DNA of 33,624 bases, taken from an uncultured Muribaculaceae bacterium. Lineage in GTDB: Bacteria > Bacteroidota > Bacteroidia > Bacteroidales > Muribaculaceae. The stretch covers positions 1 through 33,624 of the forward strand of contig CANNVE010000028.1 of assembly GCA_947525975.1 (NCBI GenBank), written 5' to 3'. The notes beneath the pieces are model-generated. The model made no database searches and was not told the DNA's origin. It saw only the letters and a program-made list of their open reading frames with translations. Both the position numbers and the translations under genes were made by a program. Below are positions 23,184 through 31,353 of the stretch, one piece after another. The first letter of the stretch is position 1. Every line of letters starts with the position of its first letter.

Positions 23184-24233
23184 TTATTCGGCGGTGAATT
23201 TGAATATTATCACACGGTGGTATTCCTCTCCGGCCTTAAGGTAAGGCGAGGGGAAATCAGCGTTATGCACCGAGTCAGGAAAACCCTGGCACTCGAGAGC
23301 CACTGCGTCATAGTCTTCATAGCTGCGGCCAGACTTGCCCTTTGGGCAGCCTGCGAGCCAGTTGCCTGTGTAGACCTGCACGCCGGGCTGGTTAGTGAGC
23401 ACTTCGAGCTTGCGTCCGCTCTTGGCGTCGACAAGCACGGCGGCTTCCTGCACCTTTCCCGGCTCATAGCTGTCGAGCACAAAGCAATGGTCATATCCTT
23501 TGCCAAAGACAAGAGGCTGGAAATCGCTCTTTCCGTTTCCGTCGCGGCCTATCGGGCGCAACTCGGTGAAATCCATCGGCGTTCCGGCCACGGGAGCCTT
23601 TTCGCCTGTAGGAATCAATGTCTCATCTGTGGGTAGGAAGCGCGATGCGTTGAGTTTCAGCAGATGGTCGTTGACGCATCCCGAGCTCTCGCCTGCAAGA
23701 TTGAAATATGCGTGGTTGGTGAGATTGACCACTGTGTCGGCGTCGCTCACAGCATTGAGGTCAAGCGAAAGCACATTGTCATCGCTCCATGTGTATGTGG
23801 CGGTGACAACCATATTGCCGGGATAGTTTTCCTCGCCATCCTTCGCGCGGTATGTGAAGGTCACTTTTCCGTCCTCCGCCTTTGTCTCCCATATCTGATT
23901 CTGGAATCCCTCGGGACCGCCATGCAGCGCATTGGGTCCGTTGTTGATGGCAAGCTGATATTTCTTACCATCTACCACAAGATCGCCCTTAGCTATGCGG
24001 TTGGCGAAGCGTCCGGGCACTTTGCCGGCGCAAGGCCCGTCATAGAAGTATGACTTCGCCTCAGGATATCCAATGACCACATCGGCAAGATTGCCGTCGC
24101 GATCAGGCACAACGACCGACACGATAGCCGCGCCCACGCTGCAGAGCGTGACACTCGCGCCCGATGCGTTGGTGAGGGTCACGAATGCCGCAGGGCCTTT
24201 GGCTGTGGTCTGGGTCTCTATGCTGCTCTTCAT
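23184..24233 (-). CDS. galM: Aldose 1-epimerase (galactose mutarotase)
   Basis: A 349-residue cytoplasmic protein that interconverts alpha- and beta-galactose, feeding galactokinase. No signal peptide. The family motifs are present: NGPNALHGG (H104), TNHAYFNLAG (general acid H174) and LECQGFPDSVHN (general base E314), plus PNRFANRIA-like GKVPGRFANRIAKG at 70-83. Length is usual. It starts one base after the galK stop (TAA-G-ATG), so the two are translated together, and the pair ends at the hairpin at 23133. Confidence 0.97.
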   Translation of the reverse strand: MKSSIETQTTAKGPAAFVTLTNASGASVTLCSVGAAIVSVVVPDRDGNLADVVIGYPEAKSYFYDGPCAGKVPGRFANRIAKGDLVVDGKKYQLAINNGPNALHGGPEGFQNQIWETKAEDGKVTFTYRAKDGEENYPGNMVVTATYTWSDDNVLSLDLNAVSDADTVVNLTNHAYFNLAGESSGCVNDHLLKLNASRFLPTDETLIPTGEKAPVAGTPMDFTELRPIGRDGNGKSDFQPLVFGKGYDHCFVLDSYEPGKVQEAAVLVDAKSGRKLEVLTNQPGVQVYTGNWLAGCPKGKSGRSYEDYDAVALECQGFPDSVHNADFPSPYLKAGEEYHRVIIFKFTAE

Positions 24234-24234
24234 C

Positions 24235-25365
24235 TTAATCTTCGAGTTTGCGTGCGCCGTCAGAGAGAATCACATCGTAGACCTTGGGCTCAACGCCATA
24301 TTTCTCCTGGAATTTCTTCTTGGCGGTTTCGATGAAGTTGTCATGAAGCTCGTTCTTGACAAGGTTGATTGTGCAGCCGCCAAAGCCGCCGCCCATGATG
24401 CGCGAACCGGTCACGCCGCATTCCTTGGCTATGTCGTTGAGATAGTCAAGTTCCTCGCATGACACTTCGTACTCCTTCGAGAGGCCATGGTGAGTGGCGT
24501 ACATGCGGTCGCCCACTGTCTCAAGGTCGCCCTTCACCAGAGCGTCGCAGACATCAAGCACACGCTGCTTCTCTCCGATTACGAAGTGAGCGCGCATATA
24601 GTCCTCAGCCGAAATTTCGGGCTTGATCTTCTCAAGATCCTCAAAAGAGGCGTCGCGCAGGGTGTCGAGACCGAGCTTCTTGGCCACGCGCTCGCATGAT
24701 TCGCGGCGCTTGTTGTAGGGCGAGTCCACGAGCTCATGCTTCACGCAGCTGTTCACGAGCACGAGGCTGTAGCCGTCGAGCTTCATGGGGAAGTATTCGT
24801 ATTCGAGCGAACGGCAGTCGAGACGGATCAGATGATCCTTCTTTCCGAATACTGAAGCGAACTGGTCCATGATGCCGCAGTTCACGCCGCAGTAGTTATG
24901 CTCTGTACTTTGGCCGATCTTGGCGAGCTCCATCTTGTCGAACTTATTGCCGTTGAAGAGATCGTTGATGGCGAATGCGAAGCAGCTTTCGAGAGCGGCC
25001 GATGAAGACAGGCCTGCGCCAAGGGGCACATTGCCGGCGAATACGGTGTCGAAACCTTCCACCTTGCCGCCGCGCTTGACGAACTCGCGGCAAACGCCGA
25101 AGATGTAGCGTGCCCACTGCTGGGCGGGAGCGTCCTCCTCGTTGAGGCCGAATTCGCAGTATTCGTTGATGTCGATCGAGTATACGCGCACCTTGTTGAG
25201 GCCGTTGGGCTTGATTTCGGCCATGATCACCTTGTCGATGGCGCCGGGGAACACGAAGCCGCCGTTGTAGTCGGTGTGCTCGCCTATGAGGTTGATGCGT
25301 CCGGCCGAAGCGTACATCGTGCCGGGGAAGTGTTTGTTGAACTCAGCTTTGATTTGGTTTTCCAT
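24235..25365 (-). CDS. galK: Galactokinase
   Basis: A 376-residue GHMP kinase that phosphorylates alpha-D-galactose at C1 with ATP, the first committed step of the Leloir pathway. Motifs: galactokinase signature GRINLIGEHTDYNGG (22-36), ATP loop PLGAGLSSSAALE (114-126), catalytic Asp in CGIMDQFAS (D167), and the third GHMP motif GSRIMGGGFGGC near the C terminus. Length fits the family. A full consensus promoter lies 57 bases upstream, right beside the stop codon of the TPR gene. No galactose transporter, galE, galT or regulator is within the window. Confidence 0.98.
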   Translation of the reverse strand: MENQIKAEFNKHFPGTMYASAGRINLIGEHTDYNGGFVFPGAIDKVIMAEIKPNGLNKVRVYSIDINEYCEFGLNEEDAPAQQWARYIFGVCREFVKRGGKVEGFDTVFAGNVPLGAGLSSSAALESCFAFAINDLFNGNKFDKMELAKIGQSTEHNYCGVNCGIMDQFASVFGKKDHLIRLDCRSLEYEYFPMKLDGYSLVLVNSCVKHELVDSPYNKRRESCERVAKKLGLDTLRDASFEDLEKIKPEISAEDYMRAHFVIGEKQRVLDVCDALVKGDLETVGDRMYATHHGLSKEYEVSCEELDYLNDIAKECGVTGSRIMGGGFGGCTINLVKNELHDNFIETAKKKFQEKYGVEPKVYDVILSDGARKLED

Positions 25366-25421
25366 TATTCGTATATGTATTTAGGGTAAAAATTGATTAT
25401 AGGCTTTTCACTATATCCGCA

Positions 25422-25453
25422 CAAAATTAGTCAATTTCGCATTAATTCCCAAA
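25422..25453 (-). promoter_or_regulatory. Consensus promoter of galK-galM
   Basis: On the minus strand TTTG (25453-25450), 20 bases, then TAATTTTG (25429-25422). The -33 element abuts the TPR stop codon at 25454-25456. Confidence 0.85.
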
Positions 25454-26353
25454 TTATTCTGCCGAAAAAGCGTTGGCTCTTTCGCGATATTGGGTAGCCT
25501 TAGCCTCGTCGCCCTTCTTTTCCCAGCATGATGCGGCTAAGTTCAGGGCTTTTGCGAAGTCTGATTTATAGGCGGCTGTGGTCTCCTCGCTTTCTATTAG
25601 GGTGTCGAGGAGTTTGAGGGCTGAATCATATTCGCCGAGTTCGTAAAGCACACCGGCCATCTTGCAATTCGCCTTTGTGGTGGTCTCATAGTCATGGCTG
25701 CCGTTAGAGATTGATTTCAGCATCGCTTCATTGTAGAATGCCAAAGCGTTTTTCGGCATATTGGCCATCACCAGGGCGTCGCCAAGCAGGATGAGAAGCT
25801 TGGTGTTGTCGGGATCCACCTCCATGGCCTCGCCACCGAGCTGCACAGCGCCGTTGGGCTGTCCGGCCTCGATGAAGAGGCTGATGGCTTTGTTGTATCC
25901 GGTCATGGCCAGCTTCTTGTTTTTGTTTTTTACCAAACGGGCGAATGACACGTATGGGCGGGCAAAAGTCGGATTTATGTGTATACACATATTATAGGCC
26001 GCGAATGCCTTCGCTTCGTCACCGGCCTGCCCCCATAAGTCACCAAGGGCCTGATAGGCAAGATAGTCAGTGTTGTTGCCGTCAAGGTATGCGTTTAGCC
26101 TGTCGATGCCTTTCTGCAGTTCGCCGGTGGCGGCGAGGGCGTAGGCGTATGTGGCCTCAAGCTCGGAAATGTCGGCTCCGGCGTCGATCAGCTGCTCTAT
26201 GAGCGCTTTTGCCTGTGCATGGTCATTTGACTGGCTTGCCTGCATGATCTGCGGATAAAGTTTGTCTGTCAGCGCTTCCGAGGTGTCATCCTGCGCCGAT
26301 GCCGTCAGAAATGCGGACATGGCGATAGCCGCCATGACGAGAAATTTTTTCAT
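25454..26353 (-). CDS. Secreted/periplasmic TPR-repeat protein
   Basis: A 299-residue exported protein. I start at the ATG at 26353 (MKKFLVMAAIAMSAFLTASA, a type I signal peptide cut before QDD). The mature part is a run of tetratricopeptide-like helical pairs: ATYAYALAATGELQKGIDRL, YLAYQALGDLWGQAGDEAKA, FARPYVSFARLVKNKNKKLA, LLILLGDALVMANMPKNALA, and further copies with CWEKKGDEAKATQYRERANA at the end. TPR arrays hold protein partners; none is identified. It follows the TonB receptor by 30 bases on the same strand and may belong to that unit. Confidence 0.9.
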   Translation of the reverse strand: MKKFLVMAAIAMSAFLTASAQDDTSEALTDKLYPQIMQASQSNDHAQAKALIEQLIDAGADISELEATYAYALAATGELQKGIDRLNAYLDGNNTDYLAYQALGDLWGQAGDEAKAFAAYNMCIHINPTFARPYVSFARLVKNKNKKLAMTGYNKAISLFIEAGQPNGAVQLGGEAMEVDPDNTKLLILLGDALVMANMPKNALAFYNEAMLKSISNGSHDYETTTKANCKMAGVLYELGEYDSALKLLDTLIESEETTAAYKSDFAKALNLAASCWEKKGDEAKATQYRERANAFSAE

Positions 26354-26383
26354 AATATCACAATTAAACATTAATATTTGTTT

Positions 26384-28609
26384 TTAGATTGAAAGCCTCA
26401 ATGTGGCCCCTACGCTCCACGGCGCGGCCTTCTGCACGAAAGCGTGGCCAATGGAGACGAAATAGAATGTGTTATACTTTGTGTTGGTGAGATTCTCGGC
26501 CCATAGCCTCACGCTCCATTTGTCATGCGCGAGAGCCATAGATGCCGACATGGTGGCGTAGAATGGCTGCCGCACAGTGTTGGCCTCATCCCAGAATATC
26601 TCGCCGACGCCCCTTACGGAGACTGTGGCCGATGGCACAGCGCCGAGTATCTTGCCGGGCAGAGTATAGTTGGCCGAGGCGAATAGTGTGTTGCTTGGCG
26701 CGTATGGCAATTTCTTGCCCCGGAAATTTTCTTTGCCGTTGAAATATTTGCGGAATGTGGCGTTGGTGTGCCCGTAACTTGCGCTGATGAGGAGCCTGTC
26801 GGTGGCATGCCAATCGGCTGTCGCCTCCACTCCGTATGAACGGGTGCGTCCGGCATTGGTCATGATGCGTCCGGTGGTCATGCCGTCGGGAAATGTGGTG
26901 AGCTGCTGGTCAGTGCACGATATGTAGAATATGGTGCCGGTGTAGGCAAGGCTCCCTCCAAGGGCAACACCCTTGACGCCTATCTCTCCGTTCCAACTGC
27001 GTTCCGGCTTGTAGCTCACGATCTCATCCACGTCGTATTTCATAGTAAGCCCCATGAATTCCATGATGCGCTGCTGCAGCACATCGCTGAACATCTGCGA
27101 GTTGTATCCTCCGGCCTTGTATGCCTTCGACACATTGGCGTAGATGCGCGTATCGCCGATGTTGTATCCTACCGCGAATTTTGGCAGAAGCTCGCTGAAA
27201 TGCTGCGACAGATGGCCATGGTCATGTATCTCCACCGGCGTATGGCTGTAAAGCTCTTTCGCGCCGTCGGGAAGCAAATGCCAGGTTGAGAACCCGGTGC
27301 TGCAGTCGCTGTCATACATCAGCGATGCCCACTCAACGTCCCATCTCAATCCAAACTCAAAATCCCAGTTTCCCCACCGATATTTGCTTTGCTGATATAT
27401 GGCGACGCCTTTGGTGATGTTGAGGAAGTTGCTTCCGAGCACAAACTGACGCGTGTCCCACGATATAGGGTAAGTGGGATTCATCTGATTGGGATGAGCC
27501 TCTATCAGACGGCTTATGCCTGTGTCCTTGAAAGTCACAGGCGCAAGCATGTCGTTGTGCTTGTAGAAGCCGAATACGCCGGCTAGCCAATTGTAGGCCC
27601 CGCGCCTGCCCTTGGCATATAGGTCTTCGGTCAGAGCCCACTCCTTGCTCTTCTGAGTGAGCACGAAGTATGGCTCCGGGGTGAAATCCTGGTCGAGGGT
27701 CATGTTGTCGTCGATATACTGAAAAGATGTCACGGATGTGATCACCACGCGCTTGCTCGACCATCCGACCGTGAGGCCGTCAGCCACCGAAAAGCGGTGA
27801 TAGAAGCATGTGTCGTCATACGCTATCTTTCCTGTCCCATACTCGGCGTAGGGGTATCCGCCCTGACGGGTGATTCCCGCAGATGCGGCGTTAGTGATCG
27901 AGAGGCGGCTCGACGGATGCCATGACAGTTTCCATCTGAGGCTGCCCGACTTATCGGTATCGAGCCGGCTGTTGTCATGTTCGTTGCGGAAGTATCCGTC
28001 GGTCATGGTGTAATACCCGGTGACGGATGTGGCCAACTCGTCGCTGAGGCGAGCGTAGTATCCGACTGCAGCCTTGGCGCTGTTGGCGCGTCCGTATTCG
28101 GCCATCAGTTTCACCCCTTGGAATGCCCAGGGCGAGAGTGTGCTGATGTTGACTTGCCCGCAAAGCGTGTTGCGGCCATTGAGGATCGACTGCGCTCCTC
28201 TGAATACCTCTATCTTGCCTATGTCGAAGATGTCGAAGTCATAGTTATTTTTGTTGAGGAAGGGCACGCCGTCTACGCTGAGGCCGACTGCGGGCTGGTC
28301 GATGCGCGCACCGAGACCGCGGACGTAGATCGACGATGTCATGCGCGATCCGTAGGCGGGGAGGTAGAAATTCGGCGCGATCTCGCCCACCCCCCTGAGC
28401 GACTGCACGTTTTGCCGCTGCAAAGTGGCTCTGTCAATCAGCGTCACGGCCGACATGTCGGTGTCGGCGTTTTGCTTCTCGCCGACGATGGCCACCTCGT
28501 TGAGCATGGTGGTGACCACGGTGTCTTGCTGCGCCAAGGCAGTGGCATAGGCGAATAGCGCGGTAAGCGCCAGATATGGCTTGATGAGTTTCAAAGGATT
28601 TGATTTCAA
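26384..28609 (-). CDS. TonB-dependent outer-membrane receptor, TTG start
   Basis: A 741-residue outer-membrane transporter. Signal peptide to ~26 (KPYLALTALFAYATALA), plug domain ~35-165 (LNEVAIVGEK, NVQSLRGVGEIAPNFYLPAY, IYVRGLGARIDQPAVGLSVD, IEVFRGAQSILNGRNTLCGQ), then a barrel to the C terminus, whose last residue pattern (GATLRLSI) is typical. It lacks the carboxypeptidase-like domain of SusC proteins and has no SusD neighbour, so it belongs with siderophore/vitamin-type receptors; substrate unknown. No ATG is available: the only start that gives a complete signal peptide is TTG at 28607-28609, which overlaps the folB stop codon (TTGA), suggesting translational coupling. Confidence 0.93.
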   Translation of the reverse strand: MKSNPLKLIKPYLALTALFAYATALAQQDTVVTTMLNEVAIVGEKQNADTDMSAVTLIDRATLQRQNVQSLRGVGEIAPNFYLPAYGSRMTSSIYVRGLGARIDQPAVGLSVDGVPFLNKNNYDFDIFDIGKIEVFRGAQSILNGRNTLCGQVNISTLSPWAFQGVKLMAEYGRANSAKAAVGYYARLSDELATSVTGYYTMTDGYFRNEHDNSRLDTDKSGSLRWKLSWHPSSRLSITNAASAGITRQGGYPYAEYGTGKIAYDDTCFYHRFSVADGLTVGWSSKRVVITSVTSFQYIDDNMTLDQDFTPEPYFVLTQKSKEWALTEDLYAKGRRGAYNWLAGVFGFYKHNDMLAPVTFKDTGISRLIEAHPNQMNPTYPISWDTRQFVLGSNFLNITKGVAIYQQSKYRWGNWDFEFGLRWDVEWASLMYDSDCSTGFSTWHLLPDGAKELYSHTPVEIHDHGHLSQHFSELLPKFAVGYNIGDTRIYANVSKAYKAGGYNSQMFSDVLQQRIMEFMGLTMKYDVDEIVSYKPERSWNGEIGVKGVALGGSLAYTGTIFYISCTDQQLTTFPDGMTTGRIMTNAGRTRSYGVEATADWHATDRLLISASYGHTNATFRKYFNGKENFRGKKLPYAPSNTLFASANYTLPGKILGAVPSATVSVRGVGEIFWDEANTVRQPFYATMSASMALAHDKWSVRLWAENLTNTKYNTFYFVSIGHAFVQKAAPWSVGATLRLSI

Positions 28610-28962
28610 AATGAATGCGTGTATGATACCGAGTCCATTTCAGCCGGAATAGGGGGCGCGAGCTTGGCCACGGTGACTGTGCCGGAAGCTACGACCTCAC
28701 CGTAGCGGCGCTTGATGGCGCAGGCTATGCGCCAAGCCACCGACTCTATCAGCTTCGATGGCTCGCGCATTTCCCGCTTCACTATCTCTACGACTTCTGC
28801 GTAATTCACCGTGAGGTCGAGATTGTCGGTCTCTGCTGCTGAGTCTGCCGAGGGAACATCAATCGATATGCTTATCTCGAATACATTTCCCACCCGGCGC
28901 TCCTGATCGAGCACTCCGTGGCGCCCCATTAGCCGCAGTCCGTTGATTCGTATTATGCCCAT
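28606..28962 (-). CDS. folB: Dihydroneopterin aldolase
   Basis: A 118-residue enzyme of folate synthesis that splits 7,8-dihydroneopterin to 6-hydroxymethyl-dihydropterin and glycolaldehyde. I start at the ATG at 28962 (MGIIRINGLRLMGRHGVLDQ), as the longer frame runs into the rnr end. Family features: GRHGVLDQERRVGN with the conserved Glu, the VNYAEVVEIVKREM helix, LIESVAWRIA with the substrate-binding Glu, and VTVAKLAPPIPAEMDSV with the catalytic Lys. It lies 13 bases after rnr and overlaps the TonB receptor start. Confidence 0.95.
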   Translation of the reverse strand: MGIIRINGLRLMGRHGVLDQERRVGNVFEISISIDVPSADSAAETDNLDLTVNYAEVVEIVKREMREPSKLIESVAWRIACAIKRRYGEVVASGTVTVAKLAPPIPAEMDSVSYTHSF

Positions 28963-28975
28963 GGCTCTGACGCGA

Positions 28976-31231
28976 TCAATGTCCGCGCCCGCGTCGGGCC
29001 TTCTGCTTCGGTCCTCTGCTTCGGGTCTTTTTCTGAGGTTTATTTTCGCTTTCCTTTCGCCGCGCGTTGGCCTGCTCCTGCGGATCACGGCCCTGGTCGT
29101 CGAGAAGGGCGAAGTCGAGCTGCTTCTTGTCGAGGTTGGCCCGCGCCACCTTCACGTGCACGCGGTCGCCGAGGCGATAGCGGTTGTTGCGGCGTCGGCC
29201 TACAAGGCAGTAGTTCTTCTCATCGAATTCATAGTAGTCGTCGGCGAGGTCGCGCACGGGCACGAGGCCTTCGCATTTGTTCTCGTCAAGCTCTACGTAC
29301 AGGCCCCATTCCGTGACACCGGAGATGATGCCGGAATACACCTGCCCGAGCCTTTCTGACATGAATTCCACTTGCTTGAATTTTATCGACGCTCTCTCGG
29401 CGTTGGCGGCGAGCTGCTCCATCTGCGACGAATGCTTGCATTCCTCTTCGAGCTTGGCGCGGTCTACGCTTCGGCCGCCGTTGATATAGCGGTCAAGGAG
29501 GCGATGCACCATCATGTCGGGGTATCGGCGTATAGGCGATGTAAAGTGGGTGTAATAGTCAAATCCCAGGCCGTAGTGGCCGATGTTTTCGGTCGAATAC
29601 GCGGCTTTGGCCATCGATCGGATGGCGAGGGTGGAGAGGAAATTCTCTTCGCCTTTGCCCTTTACGTCGGCAAGCATGCGGTTGAGCGACTTGTTGACTT
29701 CCTTGGCCGAGCCGGAGGGCTTGATCTTGTATCCGAAAGTGCTTGACAGGGAGGCAAGGTCAGAGAGTTTGCCGGGGTCAGGCATATCGTGGATGCGGTA
29801 GACGAAACTTTTGGCCTTCTTGCGGGTGCCCTTGACGTTTCCGATGAACGATGCGACTGTGCGGTTGGCCAGAAGCATGAATTCCTCAATGAGTTTGTTT
29901 GCCTCTTTTGATTCCTTGAAGTATACGGCCACGGGCTTTCCGGTCTCGTCGATGTCAAAGCGCACCTCCACGCGGTCAAACTCTACCGATCCGTTGTCAT
30001 AGCGCTCTTTGCGCAGTATCTGTGCCAGGCGGTTGAGCGTGAGTATCTCTTCGGCGTATTCGCCCTCGCCCTTTTCGATTATTTCCTGAGCTTCTTCGTA
30101 GGTGAAGCGGCGGTTGCTGCGTGTCACGGTGCGCGCTATCTCCGATTCCACCACTTTTCCGGCGGGAGTCATCTCGAAGATGGCCGAGAAGGTGAGTTTG
30201 TCCTCGTCTGGCCTGAGGGAGCAGATGCCGTTGCTCAAATGCTCGGGGAGCATGGGCACCACCCTGTCGACAAGGTAGACCGATGTGGCTCTTTTCTGGG
30301 CTTCGTGGTCGATTATGGTGTTTGGCCTCACATAGTGGGTGACGTCGGCTATGTGCACGCCGATGCGGTAGTTGCCATTGGGCATCTTCTCGAATGAGAG
30401 GGCATCGTCAAAGTCCTTGGCGTCCTTCGGGTCGATGGTGAATGTGGTGACGTCTCTCATATCGATGCGCTTGGCCACTTCCTGGTCGGTGATTCCGGCG
30501 CCAATCTTTTCGGCGGCCTTTTCCACGGCCTCCGGATATCTGTAGGGCAAGCCGAATTCGGCCAGGATGGCGTGGATTTCGGCGGTGTTCTCGCCGGTCT
30601 TGCCAAGGATATCTATAACCTCTCCCTTGGGATTCTTGGCATCGTCAGGCCACTCTGTAATCTGCACCACAGCCTTGTCTCCGGTCTGGCCGCCCTTGAG
30701 CCTTCCTTTGGGTATGAAGATGTCTGTTGCCAGGAATTTCGAATCGGTGAGCAGGTAGGCGAAATGCTTATCGACCTGCAGGGTGCCGATGAAGACCTGA
30801 TCGTTCTTTTCGAGTATCTCGATCACTTCGGCCTCAGGCTCGACTCCCCTGCGGCGCGCGGCGATCGACACCTTCACGCGGTCGCCGTTGAGGGCGTGCA
30901 TAGAGTTGCGCTCGGCCACGGATATCACCTCACCGTCTTCGTCGGTGAGCACACTGTTTTTGCCGTTGCTGCGGCGGGAGAATACGCCGGTGGCCACCAC
31001 GCTGCGCACGATGGCCTTGTAGCGGCCTGGCTGCACCTCTGTCAATTCGCCGTCAAACGCCAACTCGGCCAATGCCATGGCCACAGCCTTCTGCTGCGCA
31101 GGCGATGTATATTGCAGGGCCGCCGCCACCTGATGGTAGTTAAGCACCTTATCTTTCTGGCTCTCTACATAATCCAGCACCTGCGCTCGCATCACCTTGC
31201 CGGGGACTGATTTTCTTGATTGTCTTGCCAT
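28976..31231 (-). CDS. rnr: Ribonuclease R
   Basis: A 751-residue processive 3'-5' exoribonuclease that degrades structured RNA. Start taken at the ATG at 31231 (MARQSRKSVPGKV), since the 13 residues before it have no family match. Layout: N-terminal winged helix (RAQVLDYVESQKDKVLNYHQ), two cold-shock domains (~80-215), RNB catalytic domain (~255-590) with TIDPKDAKDFDDAL carrying the metal-binding Asp residues D267, D273, D275 and D276, and GVHIADVTHYV, then an S1 domain (GIISGVTEWGLYVELDENK) and a basic, disordered tail ending KKTRSRGPKQKARRGRGH. It heads the rnr-folB-TonB receptor-TPR run. Confidence 0.97.
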   Translation of the reverse strand: MARQSRKSVPGKVMRAQVLDYVESQKDKVLNYHQVAAALQYTSPAQQKAVAMALAELAFDGELTEVQPGRYKAIVRSVVATGVFSRRSNGKNSVLTDEDGEVISVAERNSMHALNGDRVKVSIAARRRGVEPEAEVIEILEKNDQVFIGTLQVDKHFAYLLTDSKFLATDIFIPKGRLKGGQTGDKAVVQITEWPDDAKNPKGEVIDILGKTGENTAEIHAILAEFGLPYRYPEAVEKAAEKIGAGITDQEVAKRIDMRDVTTFTIDPKDAKDFDDALSFEKMPNGNYRIGVHIADVTHYVRPNTIIDHEAQKRATSVYLVDRVVPMLPEHLSNGICSLRPDEDKLTFSAIFEMTPAGKVVESEIARTVTRSNRRFTYEEAQEIIEKGEGEYAEEILTLNRLAQILRKERYDNGSVEFDRVEVRFDIDETGKPVAVYFKESKEANKLIEEFMLLANRTVASFIGNVKGTRKKAKSFVYRIHDMPDPGKLSDLASLSSTFGYKIKPSGSAKEVNKSLNRMLADVKGKGEENFLSTLAIRSMAKAAYSTENIGHYGLGFDYYTHFTSPIRRYPDMMVHRLLDRYINGGRSVDRAKLEEECKHSSQMEQLAANAERASIKFKQVEFMSERLGQVYSGIISGVTEWGLYVELDENKCEGLVPVRDLADDYYEFDEKNYCLVGRRRNNRYRLGDRVHVKVARANLDKKQLDFALLDDQGRDPQEQANARRKESENKPQKKTRSRGPKQKARRGRGH

Positions 31232-31306
31232 AATTTCCGAAATGAATTGAATGTTGAAATCAGCGGTCAATAGGCCTGAAACGTGGCCGCCCGCTAATAG
31301 AATTAA

Positions 31307-31341
31307 CGCTTGCCCGATGTTTTTGTTTACTCGGGCAAGCG
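31307..31341 (-). terminator. Terminator of gyrB
   Basis: CGCTTGCCCGA (31307-31317) pairs perfectly with TCGGGCAAGCG (31331-31341) around a 13-base loop, just downstream of the gyrB stop; a short T-rich tract (TTAATTCTATT) follows on the minus strand. Confidence 0.75.
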
Positions 31342-31353
31342 CTGTGGGCTTAT

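Noticed and set aside
28963-29088. N-terminal extension of folB by 42 residues
   Set aside because: The extension is an Arg-rich out-of-frame reading of the rnr tail; FolB proteins start near MGIIRINGL.
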